Source of the DNA: Microcaldota archaeon
GTDB lineage: Archaea > Micrarchaeota > Micrarchaeia > Micrarchaeales > Micrarchaeaceae
NCBI GenBank assembly: GCA_021834865.1
Contig: JAKBRD010000004.1
Span: 1 to 29,732, forward strand
Reading direction: 5' to 3'
DNA length: 29,732 nucleotides
A program made the translations under genes and the position numbers. This document shows, piece after piece, positions 7,311-14,740 of this stretch. Numbering within the stretch: position 1 is the stretch's first letter; the number at the start of each line of letters is the position of its first letter. A model generated the notes under the pieces. It was not told the origin of the DNA, made no database searches, and saw only the letters and a list, made by a program, of their open reading frames with translations.

Positions 7311-7961
7311 TCACACATCCATCCTTATTCCGGTAAGAATGGGAGCTTCGTTGGTTATCCATTTTCTCGCTTCTGCAGACCTAAGCTCCTCGGTAACAGC
7401 AACCCATTCGAAAATATCTGGTATCTCGTATAATACTACGAATTCGTAATCCGCTATGCCAAATGACTTCGTAGTGTACGAAGTTATCCCTTTGTTGTGG
7501 CTGCTTTCAACTGCTATCTTTACGTGATCCGCAATTATGCGCTTCGATTCATCCTTGCCAAGCAGGTACCAGTCCGGCTTTTTGCTCATTGGATATGCGA
7601 CAAAATAATCCTTGCCTTCGGGCTCATCCTTTTCCTTCGCTGAAGTATATATAGAAAGAAAACCTGTGCCCCATACGACATATTCAGATAAAGATTCTTT
7701 TAACATCAGTTTTGCTGCTGCAATATCTTTTGGATTCTCGCACATCAACCATATGAGCACGTCAGAATCTGCCCGCAGCGAACTGTATAGACCGGCCTTT
7801 TCAGCATTAGATGAGGTGCTCCACGATCTGAGTTTTGATGACAGCTCAGCAAGCTTTGATACCCTCTCTTCCTTTTTAATAGACCACCAGTGTCTAGAAT
7901 AGGCAAACGACAGCACTTCAGATAAATATTCCTTGGCCAACAAAACACCTGGTTTTATCAT
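7311..7961 (-). CDS. chdC: Coproheme decarboxylase (HemQ/ChdC, chlorite dismutase family)
   Basis: ChdC converts coproheme III to heme b by two peroxide-dependent oxidative decarboxylations. The 216-residue protein contains YPMSKKPDWYLLG, whose first Tyr (Y123) aligns with the catalytic tyrosine, and ADHVKI, whose His (H146) aligns with the proximal heme ligand. Their 23-residue separation is that of the actinobacterial proteins. The C-terminal half, with SYTTKSFGIADYEFVV and ELRSAEARK, is also characteristic. The chlorite dismutase Arg context is absent, as expected for a decarboxylase. The actinobacterial distal His is not evident at the equivalent position. It is the first gene of an operon with hemH. 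A TATA-like box centred about 24 bases upstream of the ATG indicates leaderless expression. Confidence 0.93.
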   Translation of the reverse strand: MIKPGVLLAKEYLSEVLSFAYSRHWWSIKKEERVSKLAELSSKLRSWSTSSNAEKAGLYSSLRADSDVLIWLMCENPKDIAAAKLMLKESLSEYVVWGTGFLSIYTSAKEKDEPEGKDYFVAYPMSKKPDWYLLGKDESKRIIADHVKIAVESSHNKGITSYTTKSFGIADYEFVVLYEIPDIFEWVAVTEELRSAEARKWITNEAPILTGIRMDV

Positions 7962-7980
7962 ATTGGATTCATATGTAAAG

Positions 7981-7988
7981 TATAAATA
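7981..7988 (-). promoter_or_regulatory. TATA-like box for chdC-hemH
   Basis: The minus strand reads TATTTATA, centred 23-24 bases ahead of the chdC ATG. It lies back to back with the box of the divergent gene at 8027. Confidence 0.6.
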
Positions 7989-8001
7989 TTATTAGAACGG
8001 T

Positions 8002-8008
8002 TTTATAC
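8002..8008 (+). promoter_or_regulatory. TATA-like box for the 8027 gene
   Basis: TTTATAC is centred about 22 bases ahead of the ATG at 8027 and is followed by a second AT-rich TTTATAAA at 8009-8016. The same TTTTATACTTT string occurs ahead of the molybdoprotein gene at 19661-19671. Confidence 0.5.
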
Positions 8009-8026
8009 TTTATAAATGGTGTATAA

Positions 8027-8572
8027 ATGGTTTACAAGGACAATGCCAAAGGCATAGAGTACGTAACTCTCAAAGTACCTAGGATTAGTTTTACGGACCT
8101 GAAGCCATACCTGACCAAGGAGGTAGTACCAGCAGCAATAAGGGCTTATGCGGAAATGTGCGCCAAGGAAGACAGCTCGCACGAAACTGCCAGCGGAAGC
8201 GTGCTGTACAACATATGCGCCTTGAGCCAGAAGACCATAGATAACAGCCTCAAGCTATTCAACGAATCGATTTCTGATTACAAGTTGAAGCATGGATATT
8301 CGGATTCGTGCGAATCCATGGAAAATACCGTAAGGCTTTGGGAAAACGCTAAGATAAAAATGCTTGACGAGAAATATTTCGAGGAAGTTATAGTCGACAG
8401 CATTAACAATATAAAATCGGGAAAATCGAAGATAAAAATGACAGGAATGAAGCCCAAGGCAGAGGCGGCAGCAAAAAGGATAATTGATGAGATAATATTC
8501 GAGATAAACAATTCCCATTTCCTGCCAAGGACTGACCCTCTCGGCAGGCTTCTAAGAGGGGAAAAGAAATGA
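8027..8572 (+). CDS. Hypothetical protein, 181 aa
   Basis: I do not recognise this protein. It is predicted soluble and largely helical, beginning MVYKDNAKGIEYVTLKVPRI. A Lys/Ala-rich stretch (about residues 135-160) is followed by a basic tail PLGRLLRGEKK. No catalytic motif, membrane segment or signal peptide is seen. It is divergent from chdC across a 65-base promoter region and overlaps the next gene by ATGA (8569-8572), so the two proteins are probably made together and may interact. A link to heme metabolism is suggested only by position. Confidence 0.75.
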   Translation: MVYKDNAKGIEYVTLKVPRISFTDLKPYLTKEVVPAAIRAYAEMCAKEDSSHETASGSVLYNICALSQKTIDNSLKLFNESISDYKLKHGYSDSCESMENTVRLWENAKIKMLDEKYFEEVIVDSINNIKSGKSKIKMTGMKPKAEAAAKRIIDEIIFEINNSHFLPRTDPLGRLLRGEKK

Positions 8573-8940
8573 GAAACGAAAGGAGAGCAAAAAGGCAAAT
8601 TCCTCAGAACCAGAGGACCTTCGAGGACTTCACTCTGCTAAGAAACGAAGAAATGCATACAATACTCGAAAGGATGAAAGAGAGGATAGAGAAGCTTAGC
8701 GACAACGCCGACATATCCGAAATAAATGCCTTCAGCAGAGAGATGGAAAAGGACCTTGAGAAGCTTAAGGTCAACGTTGCCGGGATCAGGAAGAGATACG
8801 AAATGCTTGACATGCTGAAGAAAGAACTAGAGAAAAATCCAGGGGACGCGATAATAGAAAGCGCAATAAACTCCATGGAAAGAAGCTATGCTCTCAAGCT
8901 TGTTGGCCTTGCCAACGAGCAGATAGAAAAATACAGTTAA
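8569..8940 (+). CDS. Hypothetical coiled-coil protein, 123 aa
   Basis: The protein is small and highly charged, with heptad-like helical segments (HTILERMKERIEKLSDN, SREMEKDLEKLKVNVAGIRK), so a coiled coil over about residues 28-90 is likely. The N terminus MRNERRAKRQIPQNQR is strongly basic. No family is recognised. The start overlaps the preceding stop as ATGA and is preceded by GAGGGG, indicating tight coupling with the 8027 gene. The last four bases overlap the convergent NTPase gene. Confidence 0.75.
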   Translation: MRNERRAKRQIPQNQRTFEDFTLLRNEEMHTILERMKERIEKLSDNADISEINAFSREMEKDLEKLKVNVAGIRKRYEMLDMLKKELEKNPGDAIIESAINSMERSYALKLVGLANEQIEKYS

Positions 8941-9467
8941 TCGCTGTTGTCGTAGTACTCGCGGCTTAAGAATCTTGCAAGAGCCAGAAGTATAGCCGTA
9001 ACGAATTCGTCTTCTCTTTTAACGGCACCTTTAGTAAGCACGCCTATTGTGCCTTGGTTGAACTTTATGCCTTGCCCGTTCTCCATTTCATCTATAACGT
9101 TACCGAGCTCTTCCCCTTCCCTAAGCCTGGAAGCAATCTTTTCAGGGAGCATTATTGAACCGCTGGAGCCTATGCCTATATTGCCGGCATTGTCGACAAC
9201 AGCTACCCAGCCTGTTAGAAACATCCCATTGGGGTTTTCGTCCACTGTTCCTTCCATGCCTATGCCCATATCCGCATTGGCTTTAGACATTGAATTTTTT
9301 GCCCTGTTTACGGCCCCGGTTATGCCTTCGGCGTTGCTCATTGGCTGCGGGCTTACTCCCGAGTCAACGCTCACGGGCACTATTTCGGCTTCGATCTTCG
9401 ATATTTCCAGGGCTTTTCTGGCAGCGCTGATTTTGACCCTGTTGCTTGTCCCGACTGCTATTATCAT
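8937..9467 (-). CDS. Inosine/xanthosine triphosphatase (YjjX/DUF84 family)
   Basis: House-cleaning nucleotidase that hydrolyses non-canonical ITP/XTP to keep them out of nucleic acids. The 176-residue protein begins MIIAVGTSNRVKISAARKAL and has VDSGVSPQPMSNAEGITGAVNRAKN and GIGMEGTVD, the conserved core of the family. Usual length is 170-180 aa. The ATG at 9467 lies 8 bases after the tyrosyl-tRNA synthetase stop, so the two are likely co-transcribed. The canonical family GIEGG is GMEGT here, a mild divergence. Confidence 0.88.
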   Translation of the reverse strand: MIIAVGTSNRVKISAARKALEISKIEAEIVPVSVDSGVSPQPMSNAEGITGAVNRAKNSMSKANADMGIGMEGTVDENPNGMFLTGWVAVVDNAGNIGIGSSGSIMLPEKIASRLREGEELGNVIDEMENGQGIKFNQGTIGVLTKGAVKREDEFVTAILLALARFLSREYYDNSD

Positions 9468-9475
9468 CGCAACGC

Positions 9476-10558
9476 CTATCTGGTTATCTGATAGGACCTT
9501 ACCTTTTCGTAAAGTTCGCGGGCACTTTTGTCCTTTTCGAAATGCTCGCGTATTGGGCGTATGCGCAGCTCCAGCTCATTTGCCACATATGCTTTCATGT
9601 CAACAGGATGTATTTTTCCCTCAGTATACAGCGACACCAGCTCGCGGTAGCTGCTTGCCTCTATAGCTCCGCCGAACTTCTCAGGCCTGTCGATCGTTAT
9701 CTGGGCTTTTGGATCGTCTATTATTATCTTCTCGAGAAAATCGAATATAGGGTTTCCATTTACTACTCGTTCTGGGCAGTAGGCCGAATTTATCTTTTTC
9801 CTTATCTCATCCTCGGAATCATGGACAAGTATGGTGCTCTTAGGGTTTGACTTTGACATTTTGTATTCGAAGCTCTTGTCCGGGTCCATGCTCTTGAGAT
9901 CTTCAGGTGCACCCTGCAGGCCAAGTATGTATGGATGGTGCACTGCCACTGGGACTTTGAGCCCCATTCTCTTCGTGACCTCCCTTGCAAGCACATTGGC
10001 CTTGCGCTGGTCCATGCCAAGCTGGCATATGTCTATGCCCATCATTATGACGTCGGTAACCTGCATCGGGGGATAGAAGAGCTGCGCTGCTTCAAGCGAA
10101 TCGCCCTCCTTCCTACCCATTATCGTTATCGCGCGCTTTACCCTGTCAAGGGACATCATCTTGCCCACCTTCATAAATGTCTCCCAGTAGCTGAAATCCC
10201 TCATCAAGTCCTTGGCCCAGATTATATTGACCTTGCTTTCGTCGACGCCTGCGGCTTTCCACACTTCTATAAAGTAGTTCCCGACGTCCCTTATGCGGTC
10301 GATGTCGCCGCCCATTTTTTTGTTGACGTATGCGAAGTAATCCGCAATATAAATGTTGAATTTAACGCCTATGCTAAGCAGCTTCTTTATGTTCTTGGCC
10401 CTGTACAGCCCGAACGGTATGTGCGCAAGGCCCGAGGGCTCGAAGCCGTCGTATGCTAGGGGATGCTCATTGGACTGCAGGAGCTCCCTCAGCTCCTGTT
10501 CTGTGATTATTTCGGCGGCGAAGCTCTTTATTACGTCTATCTTTGTTTCTATATCCAC
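9476..10558 (-). CDS. tyrS: Tyrosyl-tRNA synthetase (archaeal/eukaryal type)
   Basis: A class I aminoacyl-tRNA synthetase that charges tRNA-Tyr. The tyrosine-binding and HIGH-like segment is YDGFEPSGLAHIPFG (residues about 36-50), and the KMSKS loop is YKMSKSNPKSTILVHD (about residue 233). The archaeal pattern MQVTDVIMMGIDICQLGMDQRK is present. There is no bacterial S4 domain, and the length (360 aa) is normal. The start is a GTG at 10558, supported by GGTG (minus strand, 10564-10567) with a 5-base spacer. It shares a 114-base intergenic region with the divergent ferritin-VIT gene. Confidence 0.94.
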   Translation of the reverse strand: MDIETKIDVIKSFAAEIITEQELRELLQSNEHPLAYDGFEPSGLAHIPFGLYRAKNIKKLLSIGVKFNIYIADYFAYVNKKMGGDIDRIRDVGNYFIEVWKAAGVDESKVNIIWAKDLMRDFSYWETFMKVGKMMSLDRVKRAITIMGRKEGDSLEAAQLFYPPMQVTDVIMMGIDICQLGMDQRKANVLAREVTKRMGLKVPVAVHHPYILGLQGAPEDLKSMDPDKSFEYKMSKSNPKSTILVHDSEDEIRKKINSAYCPERVVNGNPIFDFLEKIIIDDPKAQITIDRPEKFGGAIEASSYRELVSLYTEGKIHPVDMKAYVANELELRIRPIREHFEKDKSARELYEKVRSYQITR

Positions 10559-10672
10559 ACAAGCACCATACTAATTTCTGAAATGCACTATTTATTAATT
10601 TTGTATTGAAATATCATACATTAAAAGGACATGCGTTTGCGTTTCTGCTTTCATAATTACATAGGTGTGCAA

Positions 10673-11620
10673 TTGCCAGGCAAAAAGGAGATAGAAGAAA
10701 GGTTTCTTGAGGACGAGCTTTCGGATTACAGGCTTTACAAAACAATAGAAGGCGAAGAGAAGGACAAAACCCTCAAGAGGCTAGTGGCCAAGCTGAGCAA
10801 GACCGAGTTTAAGCACGCCAAGATATGGGGCTCGCTCTTGGGCGAAAAAAATATCGAGGAAGTAAAGATACCTTTCAAGGCTAGGCTCAGGCTTTTGACA
10901 TACCCGATAGTCCGTAAACTGCTCGGAATAGCGTTTGTCACAAAGCTGCTCGAAAGGAACGAGGCCAAAGGGCTTGAGGAATACAAGGAGCTTCTAGCTG
11001 GAAAAGAATTAGGCAGCGCAGAACTTGAAAAGATAAGGGGCATAATAGGCGATGAAGAACACCATGAAAAGCTACTGCTTGAGCAGACACAGAAACACGA
11101 GGCAAGGCTAAACTACACGAAATCCATAGTCTTCGGCATGAATGATGGGTTGGTCGAGATACTCGCAGTCATAGCCGGCCTTGCCATGGTGGCCACATCA
11201 AGCATAATAGTTGCCATAAGCGGCATAATAGTCGGCGTGTCTGGCACATTGTCCATGGCTGCCGGAGCATACATTTCCTCAAAGTCCGAGAAAGTTGTCG
11301 AAACGTCGCTGAACGAGAAGATTTCTATGCAGACAAAGCCGTCAAAGGAAGCATATTATACTGGAATATTTTATTTCCTGGGCGCCGTAGTCGCCACGTA
11401 CCCGTTCATATTGGGAGCGGTAGGTTATGTAGGCATATTGGAATCGGTAGTCTCAGTTGCCATAGTGCTTTCCGTAGCTTCGACGCTGATAGCGATAATC
11501 AGCGACACCAGCATTAAGAGGAGGATAATAGAAATGCTCACCGTTTCACTTGGAGCAGCCGCAGTGACGGCCATCATAGGCCTTGTCGTCAGAATGGTCT
11601 TTGGAATAGCGATATCCTGA
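10673..11620 (+). CDS. Ferritin-like/VIT1 fusion: membrane iron (or Mn) transporter
   Basis: The first half (about residues 1-145) is a helical diiron ferritin-like domain with two ExxH motifs (TEFKHAKIW and DEEHHEKLL) and extra carboxylates in LEEY. The second half is a CCC1/VIT1 domain: KSIVFGMNDGLVEILAVIAG, then TLSMAAGAYISSKSEKVVE, then about four more membrane segments to the C terminus. Similar fusions (MbfA-type) move Fe2+ across membranes, with the ferritin part binding iron in the cytoplasm. I start at the TTG at 10673 because GGTG (10664-10667) lies 5 bases upstream; an ATG at 10631 would add 14 residues unlike the family. Whether export or sequestration is the role is inferred, not shown. 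Confidence 0.88.
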   Translation: MPGKKEIEERFLEDELSDYRLYKTIEGEEKDKTLKRLVAKLSKTEFKHAKIWGSLLGEKNIEEVKIPFKARLRLLTYPIVRKLLGIAFVTKLLERNEAKGLEEYKELLAGKELGSAELEKIRGIIGDEEHHEKLLLEQTQKHEARLNYTKSIVFGMNDGLVEILAVIAGLAMVATSSIIVAISGIIVGVSGTLSMAAGAYISSKSEKVVETSLNEKISMQTKPSKEAYYTGIFYFLGAVVATYPFILGAVGYVGILESVVSVAIVLSVASTLIAIISDTSIKRRIIEMLTVSLGAAAVTAIIGLVVRMVFGIAIS

Positions 11621-11656
11621 AACGAAATGCTTGATCTATGGCAAACATATGTTTGC

Positions 11657-12064
11657 TTATGGCTGCTTGCCGCGGTTGTTGTACAATGCGTTCGCAGCCA
11701 GCAGCATTGCGCTGGCTATGCCCGCAGCTGCAAAGTATAAAGATGAATAAGCAAGCTTCATGCTGTCAAGCAGTATGCCTGACGAAAACATAACCACTAT
11801 TCCACCCATCGATACAGTAATTCCGGTTGCGGTAGCATCCCGTATTGCTTTGTAGCGCTTCGATATGAAATTATAGCGTATGTTTTCTTCGGATCCGTCG
11901 TCTTTTTCGCCCTTACGCAGGAACGTCTTGAATGTATCTTTGGAACATGCTTTCTCCGTAGGAGTGCCATTGGAATGGCTTGCATCGGGCCCATGGTTTT
12001 TCAAATCGGGAGAGGTCGGCTTTTGTTCAGAACCATTATTTGACTTCGTAATTTTTTCTTCCAT
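11657..12064 (-). CDS. Hypothetical membrane protein with polar N-terminal tail
   Basis: Two hydrophobic segments (TGITVSMGGIVVMFSSGILL and SSLYFAAAGIASAMLLAANAL) form a probable helical hairpin after a long hydrophilic, Ser/Pro/Asn-rich N-terminal region (about residues 1-70). It ends with a short basic tail, NNRGKQP. No family is recognised. The ATG at 12064 is preceded by GGTG with a 6-base spacer and is preferred over the GTG at 12073. The gene is convergent with the ferritin-VIT gene, 36 bases away. Confidence 0.7.
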   Translation of the reverse strand: MEEKITKSNNGSEQKPTSPDLKNHGPDASHSNGTPTEKACSKDTFKTFLRKGEKDDGSEENIRYNFISKRYKAIRDATATGITVSMGGIVVMFSSGILLDSMKLAYSSLYFAAAGIASAMLLAANALYNNRGKQP

Positions 12065-12228
12065 TCTAGGCACCGCAATTTTATAGTAATTTATTCTTTT
12101 TTCATATATTTATTGCTTGCCTGTCCCGTTAAACTGCTCCGATGGCCCCATTTGCCATGCAGTTCCGCTAAACGTGGATTGCACAGTTTGTTTTTAAGCA
12201 TAAGCTTAGCATTAGAATAGGCACCAGC

Positions 12229-12597
12229 ATGTACTACAGCGAAGTTGAACGTTTCAAGAAGATAGAAAACTATCTGGAAAAACTAGCCTACGGCTCGGTT
12301 GCGCTGGACTTCATGGTTGCTGTTGGCTCATTCCTGCTTTTGCACAGGGTCGGCTACGCGAAATTCATAATAGAGGTGAGCAACTACGCCATAACTGCAG
12401 AGATATTTATCGCTGCTGTTCTTTTCCTGACTCTGATAGCAATGAAGCATTACAAAAGGATAATATTGAATTTTGATATGGGCACTTTCAGGATGAAACA
12501 TAAAAGGAGTTCGTTTTATGCAGGAATGGAAAAGCAAAAAGAAATAGAAAGTGTCAGGGCCCAAAATAAGGGAAGGCCTTTTGCATACAAGGCTTGA
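12229..12597 (+). CDS. Hypothetical two-helix membrane protein, 122 aa
   Basis: An amphipathic N terminus (YYSEVERFKKIENYLEKL) is followed by two membrane segments (about residues 24-40 and 55-72) and a basic cytoplasmic tail (KHYKRII, FRMKHKRSS). No homologous family is recognised. It lies alone between two minus-strand genes, and its promoter would be the AT-rich TTTTTAAG at 12191-12198. The topology (charged, two helices, charged) resembles small accessory membrane proteins, but no role can be assigned. Confidence 0.65.
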   Translation: MYYSEVERFKKIENYLEKLAYGSVALDFMVAVGSFLLLHRVGYAKFIIEVSNYAITAEIFIAAVLFLTLIAMKHYKRIILNFDMGTFRMKHKRSSFYAGMEKQKEIESVRAQNKGRPFAYKA

Positions 12598-12634
12598 AGG
12601 CGGAAAGCCTGCCCCTAAGTCGCAGTATTTGCCT

Positions 12635-13204
12635 TCAGGATTTTACCCTTATCCTTAAAGTCCACGAAACCAGGGCCTGCATCATGCCCTTTATCAGGTC
12701 ACGAAGCTCTTCATCTACAACATCGCCGTTTTCTATTTTTTCCGATGCGCCACCAATAAAGAGAAGTGGCCTTTCAAGCGGATGCACATTTAGAAATGAG
12801 AATATTTGCCTTAAGTGTATCTGTGCGGCTGATGTCCCGACAAGCGAGCCGCCAGTAGCGCCGAATGCGGCAACCGGCTTGTCGTCAAAAGAGTTGTCCC
12901 CGTACGGCCTTGATGCCCAGTCTATCGCATTCTTCAGCACTCCGGGAATCGACCTGTTATATTCTGGAGTTGCTATTAGCACTGCGTCGGCCTCCTTTAT
13001 CTTCCTTTTGAATAGCTTGACGTGTTCCGGCATCTCAGACTCCTTGTCCTGATTATACAGCGGTATGCCCTCGAGGTCGAATATTTCGACCTCGGCGTTT
13101 TCCGGAGCTAGCTCTTTTGCGGCTTTTATGAGAGCCTTGTTGTAAGAATCTTTGCGCAAACTGCCTGCGAACGCCAATATTTTTATTTTTTCGTTGTTTT
13201 CCAT
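12635..13204 (-). CDS. NAD(P)H-dependent FMN reductase / flavodoxin-fold quinone reductase
   Basis: A flavodoxin-fold oxidoreductase of the FMN_red family. ILAFAGSLRKDSYNKALIKA is the phosphate-binding loop of FMN (GSLRxxS), and LIATPEYNRSIPGVLKNAIDW is the second FMN signature, followed by KPVAAFGATGGSLVGT. Length (about 189 aa) is normal. Relatives reduce quinones, azo compounds, chromate or free flavin, and some reduce ferric iron indirectly, so the physiological substrate is uncertain. The ATG at 13204 has GGTG (minus strand, 13211-13214) six bases upstream and is preferred over the GTG at 13213. Confidence 0.88.
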   Translation of the reverse strand: MENNEKIKILAFAGSLRKDSYNKALIKAAKELAPENAEVEIFDLEGIPLYNQDKESEMPEHVKLFKRKIKEADAVLIATPEYNRSIPGVLKNAIDWASRPYGDNSFDDKPVAAFGATGGSLVGTSAAQIHLRQIFSFLNVHPLERPLLFIGGASEKIENGDVVDEELRDLIKGMMQALVSWTLRIRVKS

Positions 13205-13296
13205 CACTTGCACCTATTTGCAAATTTTGAAGCTTGATGCTTTGCATTATTTATTTAATTACAAGAAGCAAGCCAGCTTATTTATTTATTTTAGTA

Positions 13297-13305
13297 TTTT
13301 ATTAA
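13297..13305 (+). promoter_or_regulatory. TATA-like box for the small zinc-ribbon gene
   Basis: TTTTATTAA is centred about 23 bases ahead of the ATG at 13324, the same leaderless spacing as elsewhere in the window. Confidence 0.45.
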
Positions 13306-13323
13306 TTTCTGGATCGTGCTTAT

Positions 13324-13467
13324 ATGCAGGTAAAAAACCCTAACGACGAACAGGCTTACATATGCCTGGTCTGTGGGCATGTGATGTTCAAGATGCAGGC
13401 GTGCCACCTCAAGTGTCCCAACTGCGGCGCTGAGATGGACTGCTCAGACAAGGGCTTCATATGGTAA
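13324..13467 (+). CDS. Small zinc-ribbon protein, 47 aa
   Basis: A short gene with two CxxC knuckles: YICLVCGHVMFKM (Cys14, Cys17) and KCPNCGAEMDC (Cys31, Cys34), with further Cys at 27 and 40. The pattern is that of a rubredoxin-like or zinc-ribbon metal site. It reads like the C-terminal metal domain of rubrerythrin standing alone. It may bind Zn or Fe and act in redox chemistry or as a small adaptor; which is not decidable here. A TATA-like box at the leaderless distance and intact knuckles support a real gene. It ends 3 bases before the stop of the convergent SPFH gene. Confidence 0.75.
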   Translation: MQVKNPNDEQAYICLVCGHVMFKMQACHLKCPNCGAEMDCSDKGFIW

Positions 13468-13470
13468 TGC

Positions 13471-14616
13471 TCATACATTGAAGGGATCGCCCTGCGTTTC
13501 ATCAGGGATCTCCGAATCGCCTGCATTGTTGCCTGTTTGGGTGTCCTGCTGCTTTTTCTTCTGCTTTGACTGTTGTGCGCTCTGCTGATTTTTCTGCTGT
13601 GCTGACGCCTGCTGCGGCTGTGGGGGCGATGGCTTCTGTGCGGCGGTGCCGTCCTCGACCGAATTTCCATCCTTTTTCTGCCCGTCGATATTGCCAGTAT
13701 CTCCCATCCCGACGAGCTTGTCTATGCCGAGCACGCCTATCGGAGTGGGTATGCCCAAGCCCCTGGATTCCGTAGGTATGAAGATCAGGTGGTTCCTTCC
13801 GCTTATTCCTATTTCGTAAAGCATGTTCAGGGCCCTAAGCTGCATTGCGTATACATTGGAATTGTACGTCTTCGCTGCAGCTACCATGTTGGTTGCTGCA
13901 AGCTTCTCCGATTCTGCCAGTATTACTCTGGCATCGCGCTCCCTGGATGCTATTGCAACCTTTGCCATTGCGTCCTGCAGGTCGTCAGGTATTTTTACAT
14001 CCCTTATTTCTACTGATATTACGTTTACTCCCCATGGGGTGACTCTTTGGTCTATCAATGTCTTGACGCTTGAAGCTATTTCATTCCTTCCAACTATCAT
14101 TTGGCTAAGGTTAACCTTTCCTATGACGTCCCTGAGTGCAGTCTGGGCTGCAAGCGAAACCGACTGGTCAACATCGTTGACCTGCAATGCAGTGTTTTCA
14201 GGGTTTTCTATCCTTGTGAACATTATGGCCTCGACGTCCACGCCAACGTTGTCCTGCGTGAGCGTCTTTTCGGCAGAGAAAACGGTGGAGAATGTCCTGA
14301 GGTCAAACTTGTACGGCATGCTCTGTATGAGCGGTATTATGAAGAAAAGCCCTGGGCCGTATGTGCCCTTGTACTTTCCAAGCGTAAGTATTGGCGCGCG
14401 CTTCCACTCCTGCAGCACCTTGACGCTTATCAGCAGGTATATCAGCAGCACAACCACAAATAGCGCCGTGCCTAAGGCAAGGCTGGAAGAGTAGTAGTAG
14501 CCTATGGCGAAGAATATGACTGACAATATTATGCCTATCAGTATCGCCAATGCGGAGTTTCCGTGCATGCCCTGCGTGCTTTTGTAAGAATATAGTTGTG
14601 CAGCCATTTTTATCAT
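13471..14616 (-). CDS. SPFH/stomatin/prohibitin family membrane protein with Gln/Lys-rich tail
   Basis: Two N-terminal hydrophobic segments (about residues 22-42 and 46-64) anchor the protein. The SPFH core follows (KAPILTLGKYKGTYGPGLFF, FDLRTFSTVFSAEKTLTQDNVGVDVEAIMFTRI), then a helical region AIASRERDARVILAESEKLAA typical of stomatins. Such proteins oligomerise into membrane microdomain scaffolds. The last 75 residues are a low-complexity tail rich in Gln, Lys, Asn and Pro, which is unusual for archaeal stomatins. The NfeD-type protease often paired with stomatin is absent here. The start is the ATG at 14616; a second ATG lies three codons in. Confidence 0.9.
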   Translation of the reverse strand: MIKMAAQLYSYKSTQGMHGNSALAILIGIILSVIFFAIGYYYSSSLALGTALFVVVLLIYLLISVKVLQEWKRAPILTLGKYKGTYGPGLFFIIPLIQSMPYKFDLRTFSTVFSAEKTLTQDNVGVDVEAIMFTRIENPENTALQVNDVDQSVSLAAQTALRDVIGKVNLSQMIVGRNEIASSVKTLIDQRVTPWGVNVISVEIRDVKIPDDLQDAMAKVAIASRERDARVILAESEKLAATNMVAAAKTYNSNVYAMQLRALNMLYEIGISGRNHLIFIPTESRGLGIPTPIGVLGIDKLVGMGDTGNIDGQKKDGNSVEDGTAAQKPSPPQPQQASAQQKNQQSAQQSKQKKKQQDTQTGNNAGDSEIPDETQGDPFNV

Positions 14617-14740
14617 CTTGAACGTAATGCCTCATTTTCTTTTCTGCCCGAGCCAGCCATATTGGAATTTGGACTTGGGATGCCATGCGGGCACTTATTT
14701 ACAGGACTTAATATCATGCAAAATTTAATAACCAGTCTAT

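Noticed and set aside
9049..9666. A 205-codon plus-strand frame over the NTPase and TyrRS genes
   Set aside because: Antisense shadow; the minus-strand proteins have strong family signatures here.
13823..14494. A 223-codon plus-strand frame inside the SPFH gene
   Set aside because: Antisense to a recognised SPFH domain, with no motif and no start signal of its own.
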